Shown: positions 33,536 through 41,086 of the stretch, piece after piece
How the letters are laid out: every line of letters begins with the position of its first letter
How positions within the stretch are numbered: position 1 is the first letter of the stretch
Assembly: GCA_046260445.1 (NCBI GenBank)
Contig: JBHEPF010000178.1
Coordinates: 17,703-81,702, forward strand
Origin: F2B08 sp046260445
Lineage (GTDB): Bacteria; Actinomycetota; Actinomycetes; Actinomycetales; Dermatophilaceae
Direction of reading: 5' to 3'
Length of the DNA: 64,000 bases
The notes under the pieces: model-generated
Told to the model about the DNA's origin: nothing
Database searches by the model: none
The model's input: the letters and a program-made list of their open reading frames with translations, nothing else
Translations under genes and position numbers: made by a program

Positions 33536-34834
33536 ATGACCTCGCCAGACCCGGACGCGCCGCCGCGCGACGGCCGGGCGCCGAGCCTGTTCCGCCACCA
33601 TGACTTCCGGCAGGTATGGATGGGGGACACGGTCTCGGTCTTCGGCGTGGAGATCGTCGGGTTCGCCATCCCGATCATCGCCGTCACGGTGCTGGCGGCC
33701 ACCGAGTTACAGATGGGGCTCCTCGCGACCGCCGAGATGCTGGCCTTCCTCCTCATCGGGCTGCCCGCGGGGGCGTGGGTGGACCGGATGCGCAAGAAGC
33801 ACGTCATCATCCGCGGCGACCTGCTGCGTGCGGCGCTGCTCCTCACGCTGCCGGCAGCCTGGGCCCTCGACATGCTCTCGATGACCCAGCTCTACGTCGT
33901 CGTCTTCCTCGTCGGGTGCATCACGGTCTTCTTCGACGTGGCCAACCAGTCCTATCTCCCCGAGATCGTCGCCTCGGACCAGATCTCGGAAGGCAACGCG
34001 AAGCTCAGCGCGAGCCAGCAGACCGCGCGGGTCGCGGGCCCGACGGTCGCCGCATGGCTGCTCCGGGTGATCGGGGCACCGTGGGCCGTCGGAGTGACGG
34101 CGCTGTTCATGGCACTCTCCGCCCTCTTCGTCAGCCGGGTCCGGACACCCTCGGCCCGGCCGAACCCCGCGCTGCGCGAGCCGCTGGCGCAGGAGATCCG
34201 GGCCGGTCTCGCCTTCGTCGTGCGTCACCCGCTGCTCGTGCGGATCGTCGCCTGCACCGGACTGTCCAACTTCGCCAACGCCATCACCACGACGCTCTTC
34301 GTCCTCTTCGCCATCCGGGAGCTCGGCATCACCGAGACCGACCTCGGTCTGCTCTTCAGCGTCATGGCGGTGGGCGGGATCCTCGGGGCGATCTCCTCGG
34401 ACCGGCTCGCTCGGGTCCTGGGCGAGGGCAGGATCATCCCGCTCTCCGCTCTCACCTGGTCCGTGGCCATGTTCAGCCTCCCGCTCTCCGCCTACGTCTC
34501 CTCGCCGATGCCGCTGCTCATGGCCGGCGGCTTCCTCGGTGGGGGGCTGGTCGTCGTCTACAACGTGACCCAGGTGAGCTTCCGCCAGCGGCTCTGCCCG
34601 CCCCACCTGCTCGGCCGGATGAACGGCTCGATCCGGTTCCTCGTGTGGGGGCCGATCCCGGTCGCCGCCTTCCTCGCCGGCGTGCTCGGCCAGCAGTTCG
34701 GCGCGCTGACGACGATGTGGATCGGTGCCACCCTGGGCATGCTCTCGGCGCTGCCCGTGCTGCTGTCGCCGCTCGTGCGGATGCGTGAGCTGCCCTGCTC
34801 CCTCGATGCCCTCAGCGGGGACGGCGCCCACTGA
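33536..34834 (+). CDS. MFS transporter, DHA3-like
   Basis: The 432-aa protein has about twelve helices and LPAGAWVDRMRKKHVIIRGD, the MFS loop 2-3 signature. The N-terminus FRHHDFRQVWMGDTVSVFG is typical of DHA3 family (macrolide-efflux-like) transporters. The substrate is unknown. ATG at 33536 is 6 nt after CATAGT, consistent with a leaderless mRNA. It stands alone between the P450 and selO. Confidence 0.9.
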   Translation: MTSPDPDAPPRDGRAPSLFRHHDFRQVWMGDTVSVFGVEIVGFAIPIIAVTVLAATELQMGLLATAEMLAFLLIGLPAGAWVDRMRKKHVIIRGDLLRAALLLTLPAAWALDMLSMTQLYVVVFLVGCITVFFDVANQSYLPEIVASDQISEGNAKLSASQQTARVAGPTVAAWLLRVIGAPWAVGVTALFMALSALFVSRVRTPSARPNPALREPLAQEIRAGLAFVVRHPLLVRIVACTGLSNFANAITTTLFVLFAIRELGITETDLGLLFSVMAVGGILGAISSDRLARVLGEGRIIPLSALTWSVAMFSLPLSAYVSSPMPLLMAGGFLGGGLVVVYNVTQVSFRQRLCPPHLLGRMNGSIRFLVWGPIPVAAFLAGVLGQQFGALTTMWIGATLGMLSALPVLLSPLVRMRELPCSLDALSGDGAH

Positions 34835-34885
34835 GGTGACCGTTCCGCCGCGGCCGCTACCCGGACGCCGTGGCACCCTGGAGAG

Positions 34886-36319
34886 ATGCACTGGGCCTTC
34901 GACAACACCTACGCCCGCGAGCTGCCGTGGCTCGGCGCGGCGATGGCGCCCGTCCCCGTCCGCGAGCCGCGGCTGCTCTTCCTCAACAGGCCGTTGGCCG
35001 TCGAGCTGGGCCTCGACCCGAGTTGGTTCCTCACCGAGGAAGGGGCCGCCGTCCTCGCCGGCAGCGCGGTGCCGGAGGGAGCCGAGCCGATCGCCCAGGC
35101 GTATGCGGGGCACCAGTTCGGCCAGTTCAGCCCACGTCTGGGCGACGGCCGGGCCCACCTGCTCGGCGAGGTCGTCGACAGCGAGGGCCGACGTCGGGAC
35201 ATCGCGCTCAAGGGCTCGGGCCGGACGGTCTTCTCGCGGGGCGGCGATGGCCGCGCTGCGATCGGCCCGGTGCTGCGCGAGGTCATCGTCAGCGAGGCGA
35301 TGGCGGCGCTCGGCGTGCCGACCACTCGCGCCCTCGCCGCGGCGGAGACCGGCGAGCAGGTCTGGCGGGACACCGGGCCCGAGCGCGGTGCCGTCCTCAC
35401 CCGGGTCGCCGCCTCGCACCTGCGGGTCGGCACCCTCGAGCTCGTCCGCACCCAGGGCTCGCTGGAGCAGCTGAGGGCGCTCGTCGACTACGTCCGGGAA
35501 CGGCACGACCCGCACCTCGAGCCCGGCGACATCTGGGGTCTCTTCGACACGATCGCCGGTCGTCAGGCCGAGCTCGTCGCGCAGTGGATGTCGCTCGGCT
35601 TCATCCACGGTGTGATGAACACCGACAACATGGCCCTCTCCGGCGAGACGATCGACTACGGACCATGCGCCTTCGTCGACCGCTTCGACCCGGACACGGT
35701 CTACAGCTCGATCGACACCGCGGGCCGCTATCGCTACTCCTCGCAACCGGCCATCACAGGCTGGAACCTCGCCCGCCTGGCCGAGTCGCTGCTGCCGCTC
35801 GTGCCGGGAGAGCCGGACGAGGCCGTGGCGAAGGCGACCGAGCGGGTCAACGGCTTCGCCGGCCGGTATGCGGCGGCCTACCGATCCCGGATGGCGGCCA
35901 AGCTGGGGCTGGGTGAGCAGATCGGCGACGTCGAGCTCGACCGTATCGTCGGCGCTCTGCTCGAGGCCATGCGCCGCGAGTCGCTCGACTACACCGGGAC
36001 GTTCAGGGCTCTGGCGCGATCCCTTCGCGGCGCAGAGCCGCCCGCCGGACTGGAGGACTGGGTCGACGCCTGGCGACCCTTCGTCGCCGAACCGGAGGCG
36101 ACCGCGACCCGGATGGACGCCGTGAACCCCGCCTACATCCCGCGGAACCACCTCGTCGAGGAGGCGCTGGACGCGGCTCGGCAGGGGGATCTGAAGCCGT
36201 TCGAGAGGCTCGTCGAGGTGCTCCGGTCGCCGTTCGTCGAGCGGCCGGAGTGGGACCGCTATGCGCAGCCGGCTCCCGAGCGCTTCGCGGCGACCTACGT
36301 GACCTTCTGCGGCACCTGA
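34886..36319 (+). CDS. selO: SelO-type protein adenylyltransferase (YdiU family)
   Basis: SelO is a pseudokinase-fold enzyme that transfers AMP from ATP to protein hydroxyl groups, linked to redox stress. The 477-aa protein has YAGHQFGQFSPRLGDGRAHL (about 72-91), KGSGRTVFSRGGDGRA, FIHGVMNTDNMALSG (about 233-247) and IDYGPCAF, all hallmark stretches. The C-terminus ends TFCGT, leaving a Cys close to where other SelO proteins carry Cys or selenocysteine. Its 3' end overlaps the convergent MarR gene by 25 bp. Confidence 0.95.
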   Translation: MHWAFDNTYARELPWLGAAMAPVPVREPRLLFLNRPLAVELGLDPSWFLTEEGAAVLAGSAVPEGAEPIAQAYAGHQFGQFSPRLGDGRAHLLGEVVDSEGRRRDIALKGSGRTVFSRGGDGRAAIGPVLREVIVSEAMAALGVPTTRALAAAETGEQVWRDTGPERGAVLTRVAASHLRVGTLELVRTQGSLEQLRALVDYVRERHDPHLEPGDIWGLFDTIAGRQAELVAQWMSLGFIHGVMNTDNMALSGETIDYGPCAFVDRFDPDTVYSSIDTAGRYRYSSQPAITGWNLARLAESLLPLVPGEPDEAVAKATERVNGFAGRYAAAYRSRMAAKLGLGEQIGDVELDRIVGALLEAMRRESLDYTGTFRALARSLRGAEPPAGLEDWVDAWRPFVAEPEATATRMDAVNPAYIPRNHLVEEALDAARQGDLKPFERLVEVLRSPFVERPEWDRYAQPAPERFAATYVTFCGT

Positions 36320-36762
36320 CCGAGACGGGCCACCACTCGTTCACCGAGTGCCGTGAGGGCGTCCATCTCGGCGTCACTCATGTCCGCGAAGACGAGCTCA
36401 CGGACGAGCTCGACATGAGACGGCGCAGCCTGCTCGATGGCGGCGCGTCCGATCGGAGTCACCGAGACATACTGACCGCGGCCGTCCTCGGGGCAGTGAC
36501 TCCGCTCGATGTGGCCGCGCGACTCCATCCGCTTGAGGTGGTGCGAGAGCCGGCTGCGCTCCCACTGCAGCAGATCCGCCAGCTCGGAGATGCGGGCCCG
36601 GCCGTCCGGGGCCTCGGTGAGCTGGACGAGGACGGCGAAGTCGGCGTACGAGAGGTCGGAGGAGTCCTGCAGCGAACGCGCGAGGCGTGCGTGCAGGTGG
36701 GTGTTCATGTCGAGCAGCGCACGCCAGGCGCGCTGCTGGGAGGAGGTCAGCCAGTCCGTCAT
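36295..36762 (-). CDS. MarR-family transcriptional regulator
   Basis: The 155-aa protein has a winged helix. LSYADFAVLVQLTEAPDGRARISELADLL and WERSRLSHHLKRMESRGHIER (recognition helix) are typical MarR, and the wing is YVSVTPIGR. Divergent to yceI and separated by an AT-rich 95-bp region with palindromic TTGACATATCA-type sites, it probably controls itself and yceI. ATG at 36762 is six bases after TATCCT on the minus strand, a leaderless start. The 3' end overlaps selO. Confidence 0.93.
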   Translation of the reverse strand: MTDWLTSSQQRAWRALLDMNTHLHARLARSLQDSSDLSYADFAVLVQLTEAPDGRARISELADLLQWERSRLSHHLKRMESRGHIERSHCPEDGRGQYVSVTPIGRAAIEQAAPSHVELVRELVFADMSDAEMDALTALGERVVARLGQVPQKVT

Positions 36763-36780
36763 GCGTCCAGGATACGGGAT

Positions 36781-36857
36781 TAGTTGACATATCACCAAAC
36801 ATTGATGCACTATATAAATGACAAATCAACCATACAGTCTTCGAAAGGACGACCCAC
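36781..36857. promoter_or_regulatory. AT-rich marR/yceI intergenic region with candidate MarR operator
   Basis: This is one of the most AT-rich stretches of the window. TAGTTGACATATCACCA (36781-36797) is close to the TTGA-N4-TCAA type site used by many MarR proteins, and includes TTGACA as a possible -35. TATATAAA at about 36811 could be a -10 for yceI, and AAAGGA precedes its ATG. A second TTGAT...ATCAA pair spans 36803-36829. Confidence 0.55.
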
Positions 36858-37412
36858 ATGACCACCGCCACCGCTCTCTCTCGGCTCACCGGCAGCTGGA
36901 CCATCGACACGAGCCACTCCAGCGTCGGCTTCGTCGCCCGCCACGCCATGGTCACCAAGGTCCGCGGCACCTTCAACGACTACTCCGGCACCGCGACCGT
37001 CGGCGAGAGCCTCGCCGACTCCAGGGTCGAGGTCGAGATCGACGCCAACAGCGTCGACACCCGCAGCGCCGACCGCGATGCCCACCTGCGCAGCAACGAC
37101 TTCTTCGGCACCGACGAGCACGCCAGGATCACCTTCGTCTCGACCTCCGTCAAGGAGACCGGCGACGACGGCTTCGACCTCACCGGTGACCTCACCATCA
37201 AGGGCACCACCAAGTCCGTGACGATCCCCTTCACCTTCGAGGGTGGCGCCACCGACCCGTTCGGCAACGTCCGCGCCGGCTTCGAGGGCAAGACGGTCGT
37301 CAACCGCAAGGACTTCGGCCTGGTCTGGAACGCCGCGCTCGAGACCGGCGGCGTCCTCGTGAGCGACAAGGTCACTCTCGAGTTCGACATCTCGGCGATC
37401 AAGTCCGCCTGA
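36858..37412 (+). CDS. YceI-family protein
   Basis: The 184-aa protein has the YceI lipocalin-like beta-barrel pattern: WTIDTSHSSVGFVARHAMVTKVRG at the start, HLRSNDFFGTDEHARITFVS in the middle and FGLVWN near the end. Members bind isoprenoid lipids or amides. There is no signal peptide, so it is cytosolic, as is common in actinobacteria. ATG at 36858 follows AAAGGACGAC. It is divergently transcribed from a MarR gene that likely represses it. A stable hairpin follows the stop. Confidence 0.95.
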   Translation: MTTATALSRLTGSWTIDTSHSSVGFVARHAMVTKVRGTFNDYSGTATVGESLADSRVEVEIDANSVDTRSADRDAHLRSNDFFGTDEHARITFVSTSVKETGDDGFDLTGDLTIKGTTKSVTIPFTFEGGATDPFGNVRAGFEGKTVVNRKDFGLVWNAALETGGVLVSDKVTLEFDISAIKSA

Positions 37413-37437
37413 TCGACTGAGACCCCCAGCACACCGG

Positions 37438-37467
37438 AGCGCCCGGGCCTATGAGGGCCCGGGCGCT
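37438..37467 (+). terminator. Intrinsic-type hairpin after yceI
   Basis: AGCGCCCGGGCC (37438-37449) pairs perfectly with 37456-37467 around TATGAG. The 12-bp GC stem begins 25 nt after the yceI stop. No T-run follows. Confidence 0.75.
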
Positions 37468-37582
37468 TCGCGGTGTCCGGGGGCCGGAGGAGCGGACGAG
37501 CCGGGGGCCGGAGGTTGGGTCGCCGAACGGGTGGGGGAGACAATGGAGGAGCCCACCCATCCCGCGCGTCCAAGGAGCGTTC

Positions 37583-38395
37583 ATGCAGATCACCGACAAG
37601 GTCTTCGTCGTCACCGGCGGCGGGAACGGGATCGGACGGGAGGTGGTGCTGGGGCTCATCGAGCGAGGTGCCCGGGTCGCGGCTCTCGACCTCCGGCAGG
37701 ACGCCCTGGACGAGACCGCGCGGATCGCGGCGGTTGCTGCGGACCGGCTGACGCTCCATGTCGTCGACGTGGGCGACCAGAATGCGGTGACCCGCGGCTT
37801 CGCTGAGATCGTCTCCGCCCACGGCCAGCTCGACGGAATCCTCAACATCGCCGGCATCATCCAGAAGTTCGTCCCCATCGTCAACCTCGAGATGAGCGAG
37901 ATCGAGAAGGTCATGGCGGTCAACTTCTGGGGGGTCGTCTACACGACCAAGGCCGCACTCCCGCACCTGCTCACGCGCCCTGAGGCGTGCGTCATCAACG
38001 TCTCGAGCATGGGTGGCTTCACGCCCGTCCCCGGCCAGACCGCCTATGGAGCGAGCAAGGCTGCGGTCAAGCTCTTCACCGAGGGGCTCTTCGCAGAGCT
38101 GCGGGAGACGAACGTCGCCGTCACGATCGTCTTCCCCGGAGCCATCGGCACGGACATCTCCGTCAACTCCGGGGTGACGACGGCCGAGTCCGCTGCGGAG
38201 AAGAAGAAGTCGTCGTCGTTCCCGACCACGTCCCCCGAGGATGCCGGCGCACAGATCATCGAGGCCATCGAGAAGGGCCCGTTCCGGATGATGATCGGCC
38301 GGGATGCCGCCATGCTCGACCGGCTGTCCCGCCTGGCGCCGCAGCGGGCGGTCGAGATGATCGCCAAGAGGATGGCGAGCATCCTCAAGTCCTAG
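37583..38395 (+). CDS. Short-chain dehydrogenase/reductase
   Basis: The 270-aa classical SDR has TGGGNGIGREV (cofactor loop, about 11-21) and the NIAG strand at about residue 88. The catalytic Ser is in INVSSMGG and YGASK (about 154-158) supplies Tyr and Lys. An Asp at the end of strand 2 (ALDLR) suggests NAD rather than NADP. The substrate is unknown. AAGGAG precedes ATG at 37583 by about 7 nt. It is flanked by the yceI terminator and an independent downstream gene. Confidence 0.93.
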   Translation: MQITDKVFVVTGGGNGIGREVVLGLIERGARVAALDLRQDALDETARIAAVAADRLTLHVVDVGDQNAVTRGFAEIVSAHGQLDGILNIAGIIQKFVPIVNLEMSEIEKVMAVNFWGVVYTTKAALPHLLTRPEACVINVSSMGGFTPVPGQTAYGASKAAVKLFTEGLFAELRETNVAVTIVFPGAIGTDISVNSGVTTAESAAEKKKSSSFPTTSPEDAGAQIIEAIEKGPFRMMIGRDAAMLDRLSRLAPQRAVEMIAKRMASILKS

Positions 38396-38457
38396 CCGGT
38401 CCGCTGCCTCCGGTCCTGTGCCTCCGGTCGGGGGTTGCACGCGCATACCGTTGAGGT

Positions 38458-39123
38458 ATGTCGCGGTTGCCGCTCTTCCCGTTGGGCACGGTGCTGTTCC
38501 CCGGGGTTCGGCTGCCCCTGCAGGTCTTCGAGCCGCGTTATGTCGAGCTGCTGCGCGACCTCGGACGACGACCCCCGCAGGAGCGCAGGTTCGGTGTCGT
38601 CGCGCTGCGCCGGGGCAACGAGGTCGCCACCGCCGGCGCTCCCGAGCTGTCCGTCACCGGCACGGCGGCGCGACTGACGAGCATCCGAAGCGCCGCGGGC
38701 GGTCCGGCCGGGGTCGTCCTCATCATCGAGACGGTGGGGGAGTCCCGCTTCCGCCTCGACTCCTTCGCCGCGGATGACACTCCGTACTTCGTCGGTGAGG
38801 TCACCTGGCTTGAGGACACCTCAGCGGACGCGGGCGAGCTGGCTCGGGCGGGCGCGGAGGCATGTGCCGCATACGACGCCTTTCTCACCGCGGTCGGTGG
38901 GACCGTGCGGCCGGTCGACGCGCCGCTCGAGCGACTCGCCTACGAGATCGTCGAAACGGTGGCGCTGCCGGTCGAGGACCGGCAGGCCGTGCTCGACGCC
39001 GGCGATCCGGTGCGGCGGCTCACCCTCGTGACCCGCCTGCTCCGGCGCGAGACGCTCCTCTTCGGCGGCCTGCACCTCGTGCCGACCGAGCGCTACGACT
39101 TCGCCCCGCCCAGCCAGAACTAG
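38458..39123 (+). CDS. LON substrate-binding domain protein
   Basis: The 221-aa protein consists of a LON N-terminal (substrate-binding) domain only. LPLFPLGTVLFPGVRLPLQVFEPRY at the start is the family signature, with no ATPase or protease part. Such stand-alone proteins are common in actinobacteria and their role is unsettled. The ATG at 38458 is 6 nt after TACCGT, which lies inside a GCATAC motif, so this looks leaderless. Confidence 0.92.
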   Translation: MSRLPLFPLGTVLFPGVRLPLQVFEPRYVELLRDLGRRPPQERRFGVVALRRGNEVATAGAPELSVTGTAARLTSIRSAAGGPAGVVLIIETVGESRFRLDSFAADDTPYFVGEVTWLEDTSADAGELARAGAEACAAYDAFLTAVGGTVRPVDAPLERLAYEIVETVALPVEDRQAVLDAGDPVRRLTLVTRLLRRETLLFGGLHLVPTERYDFAPPSQN

Positions 39124-39134
39124 GGTTGTCGCCC

Positions 39135-40025
39135 ATGGGGATGCGGCGCCGTGCTCTGCCGGCGTCGCTCATCACGCTCGCGCTCGCCGCCGCAGCCTGT
39201 ATCGCACCGACGGCGCCCGAACCGGAGGTCACCATGACAATGTCCCCGGCCTCGTCCCCGACACCGACGAGTGCGTCGGCCACGGCCGTCCCGGCGGCGA
39301 CGCCCACTCCGCCGACCGTCTCGTCGACCCCCTCGATGCGCTCGGAGCCGTCCCTCGTGGGCGAGACGAGGAACGCCTGGGCGTTCGCCCCGGTCGATGC
39401 CCCCGATCTGGTCACCGTGGAGGGCGCCGTGCCCCGGCAGCGCGCCTGGTCCACGTCGAAGGTGCTCGTGGCGGCCGCATACCTCCAGGACGTCGCGGAC
39501 GGTGACCCCTCCAGGCTCGAACAGCAGCAACGGCAATGGATCTCACGGGCGCTCGGCGAGTCGGACATGGACTCGCTGCTCGCCCTTCGTGGGGCGGTCT
39601 CCGGGGACCGCGGCGTGCGGATGACTGCCATCCTTCGCTCCATCGGTGATGAGACGACTGTGGCACCGTCGACCAAGGAGGGGACGATGGAGTGGACGGT
39701 GCAGGAGCAGGTGCGGTTCATGGCGGCCCTCGCCCGAGGGGAGGTGGTCTCGTCGGCGACCAGCGCATACCTCCTCGAGGCGATGCAGCCGGTGGAGTCG
39801 CAGCGCTGGGGCCTGGCGGGCGTCGCCGCGACCGCGGCCAAGGGCGGCTGGCTCACACCGACGACCGAGACCCGGCAGATGGGCCTCCTCGACGGGTACG
39901 CCGTGGCCGTCATCACCGACGCCGTCGGGCCCGCGGTGCTCCAGAGCGACGGCGACGAGGCCCATGTCGAGCAGCTGGACCGCCTCGCCGAGATGCTCGA
40001 GCTGCGGCTCGCCCCGGATGGGTGA
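39135..40025 (+). CDS. Lipoprotein with serine beta-lactamase-like domain
   Basis: The 296-aa protein has a signal peptide ending in the lipobox AAAAC (Cys near 22). A Thr/Pro/Ser-rich linker (about 30-70) follows, then a domain whose AWSTSKVLVAAAYL segment (about 106-119) resembles the SxxK active-site motif of class A beta-lactamases and penicillin-binding proteins. A KGG near 243 could be the KTG-like motif, but a clear SxN box is not obvious. Beta-lactamase activity should not be assumed. TAGGGT, which includes the upstream stop, lies 8 nt before the ATG. Confidence 0.7.
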   Translation: MGMRRRALPASLITLALAAAACIAPTAPEPEVTMTMSPASSPTPTSASATAVPAATPTPPTVSSTPSMRSEPSLVGETRNAWAFAPVDAPDLVTVEGAVPRQRAWSTSKVLVAAAYLQDVADGDPSRLEQQQRQWISRALGESDMDSLLALRGAVSGDRGVRMTAILRSIGDETTVAPSTKEGTMEWTVQEQVRFMAALARGEVVSSATSAYLLEAMQPVESQRWGLAGVAATAAKGGWLTPTTETRQMGLLDGYAVAVITDAVGPAVLQSDGDEAHVEQLDRLAEMLELRLAPDG

Positions 40026-40068
40026 GGCGGCCCGAGGCGCACAGGCTGCCATAGGCCACAATGTGCAC

Positions 40069-40965
40069 ATGACGCAGAAGATGGGTTTGCGCGAGTACAT
40101 CGACTCGCTCAAGGAAGAGGGGTACACCGTCGGCAACCGTGAGGGCGAGGATGCGACCCTCCTGCGGCCCGACGGCAGCGCGGTCGAGACATGGCGGGAG
40201 GACTACCCCTATGACGAGCTCATGGACCGCCACGAGTACGAGCAGGAGAAGTACAAGCTCCAGGTCGAGCTGCTGAAGTTCCAGTACTGGAGCGAGGATG
40301 CGGGGCAGAAGCACGTCGTCGTCTTCGAGGGCCGCGACGCCGCCGGCAAGGGCGGGACGATCAAGCGCTTCATGGAGCACCTCAACCCGCGGGCGGCCCG
40401 GGTCGTGGCGCTCACCAAGCCGTCGAACACCGAGGTGGGGCAGTGGTACTTCCAGCGCTACATCCAGCGGCTGCCCACAGCGGGTGAGATCGTCCTCTTC
40501 GACCGGTCCTGGTACAACCGAGCAGGTGTCGAGCGGGTCATGGGGTTCTGCACGGACGAGGAGTACGAGGTCTTCATGGGGCAGGCGCCGACCTTCGAGC
40601 GCATGCTCATGGAGGCGGGCATCACGGTGACCAAGCTGTGGTTCTCGGTCACCCAGGACGAGCAGCGCACCCGCTTCGCGATCCGGCAGATCGACCCGGT
40701 CCGCCGGTGGAAGCTCTCGCCGATGGATCTCGAGAGTCTCGACAAGTGGGGGGCCTACACCGCCGCCAAGGAGGTGATGTTCGAGCGGACCGACAAGAGG
40801 TACGCGCCCTGGCTGTCGATCAAGAGCAACGACAAGAAGCGCGGCCGGGTCAACGCCCTGCGCGCCTACCTCAACCAGTTCGAGTACGCCGGGCGGGACG
40901 ACTCGGTCGTCTATCCCGCGGACGAGCTCATCGTGCGACGGGCGAAGAAGGCCGAGGGCGACTGA
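40069..40965 (+). CDS. ppk2: Polyphosphate kinase 2
   Basis: PPK2 transfers phosphate between polyphosphate and nucleotides. The 298-aa one-domain protein has Walker A FEGRDAAGKGGTIKRF (about 86-101) and Walker B/lid FDRSWYNRAGVERV (about 144-157), with the conserved KLSPMDLESLDKW near 217. One-domain class I enzymes usually convert NDP to NTP; which nucleotide is used cannot be read. ATG at 40069 sits 6 nt after CACAAT. A perfect palindrome lies between its stop and the convergent crtU. Confidence 0.95.
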   Translation: MTQKMGLREYIDSLKEEGYTVGNREGEDATLLRPDGSAVETWREDYPYDELMDRHEYEQEKYKLQVELLKFQYWSEDAGQKHVVVFEGRDAAGKGGTIKRFMEHLNPRAARVVALTKPSNTEVGQWYFQRYIQRLPTAGEIVLFDRSWYNRAGVERVMGFCTDEEYEVFMGQAPTFERMLMEAGITVTKLWFSVTQDEQRTRFAIRQIDPVRRWKLSPMDLESLDKWGAYTAAKEVMFERTDKRYAPWLSIKSNDKKRGRVNALRAYLNQFEYAGRDDSVVYPADELIVRRAKKAEGD

Positions 40966-40991
40966 CCCGTCGTCGGGTGCGAGCCCGTCAC

Positions 40992-41037
40992 GTTGTCATG
41001 CAGGGCGCGCGATACTCCGCGCGCCCTGCATGACAAC
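40992..41037. repeat. Perfect palindromic element, GTTGTCATGC family
   Basis: Arms of 20 bp at 40992-41011 and 41018-41037 are exact reverse complements (outer part GTTGTCATGC, inner GGGCGCGCG) around ATACTC. The same outer and inner blocks recur at 52229-52276 and 53251-53306. Located between convergent ppk2 and crtU, it could act as a two-way terminator, but the shared sequence points to a repeat family. Confidence 0.9.
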
Positions 41038-41086
41038 CGGCCGGATGCGCACCGCCGCGTGGGCGGCACCACCTGTCGGAGCCCGG

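Noticed and set aside
39135..40025. Class A beta-lactamase resistance gene
   Set aside because: Only an SxxK-like motif is convincing; SDN and KTG boxes are not clear, so resistance should not be inferred.
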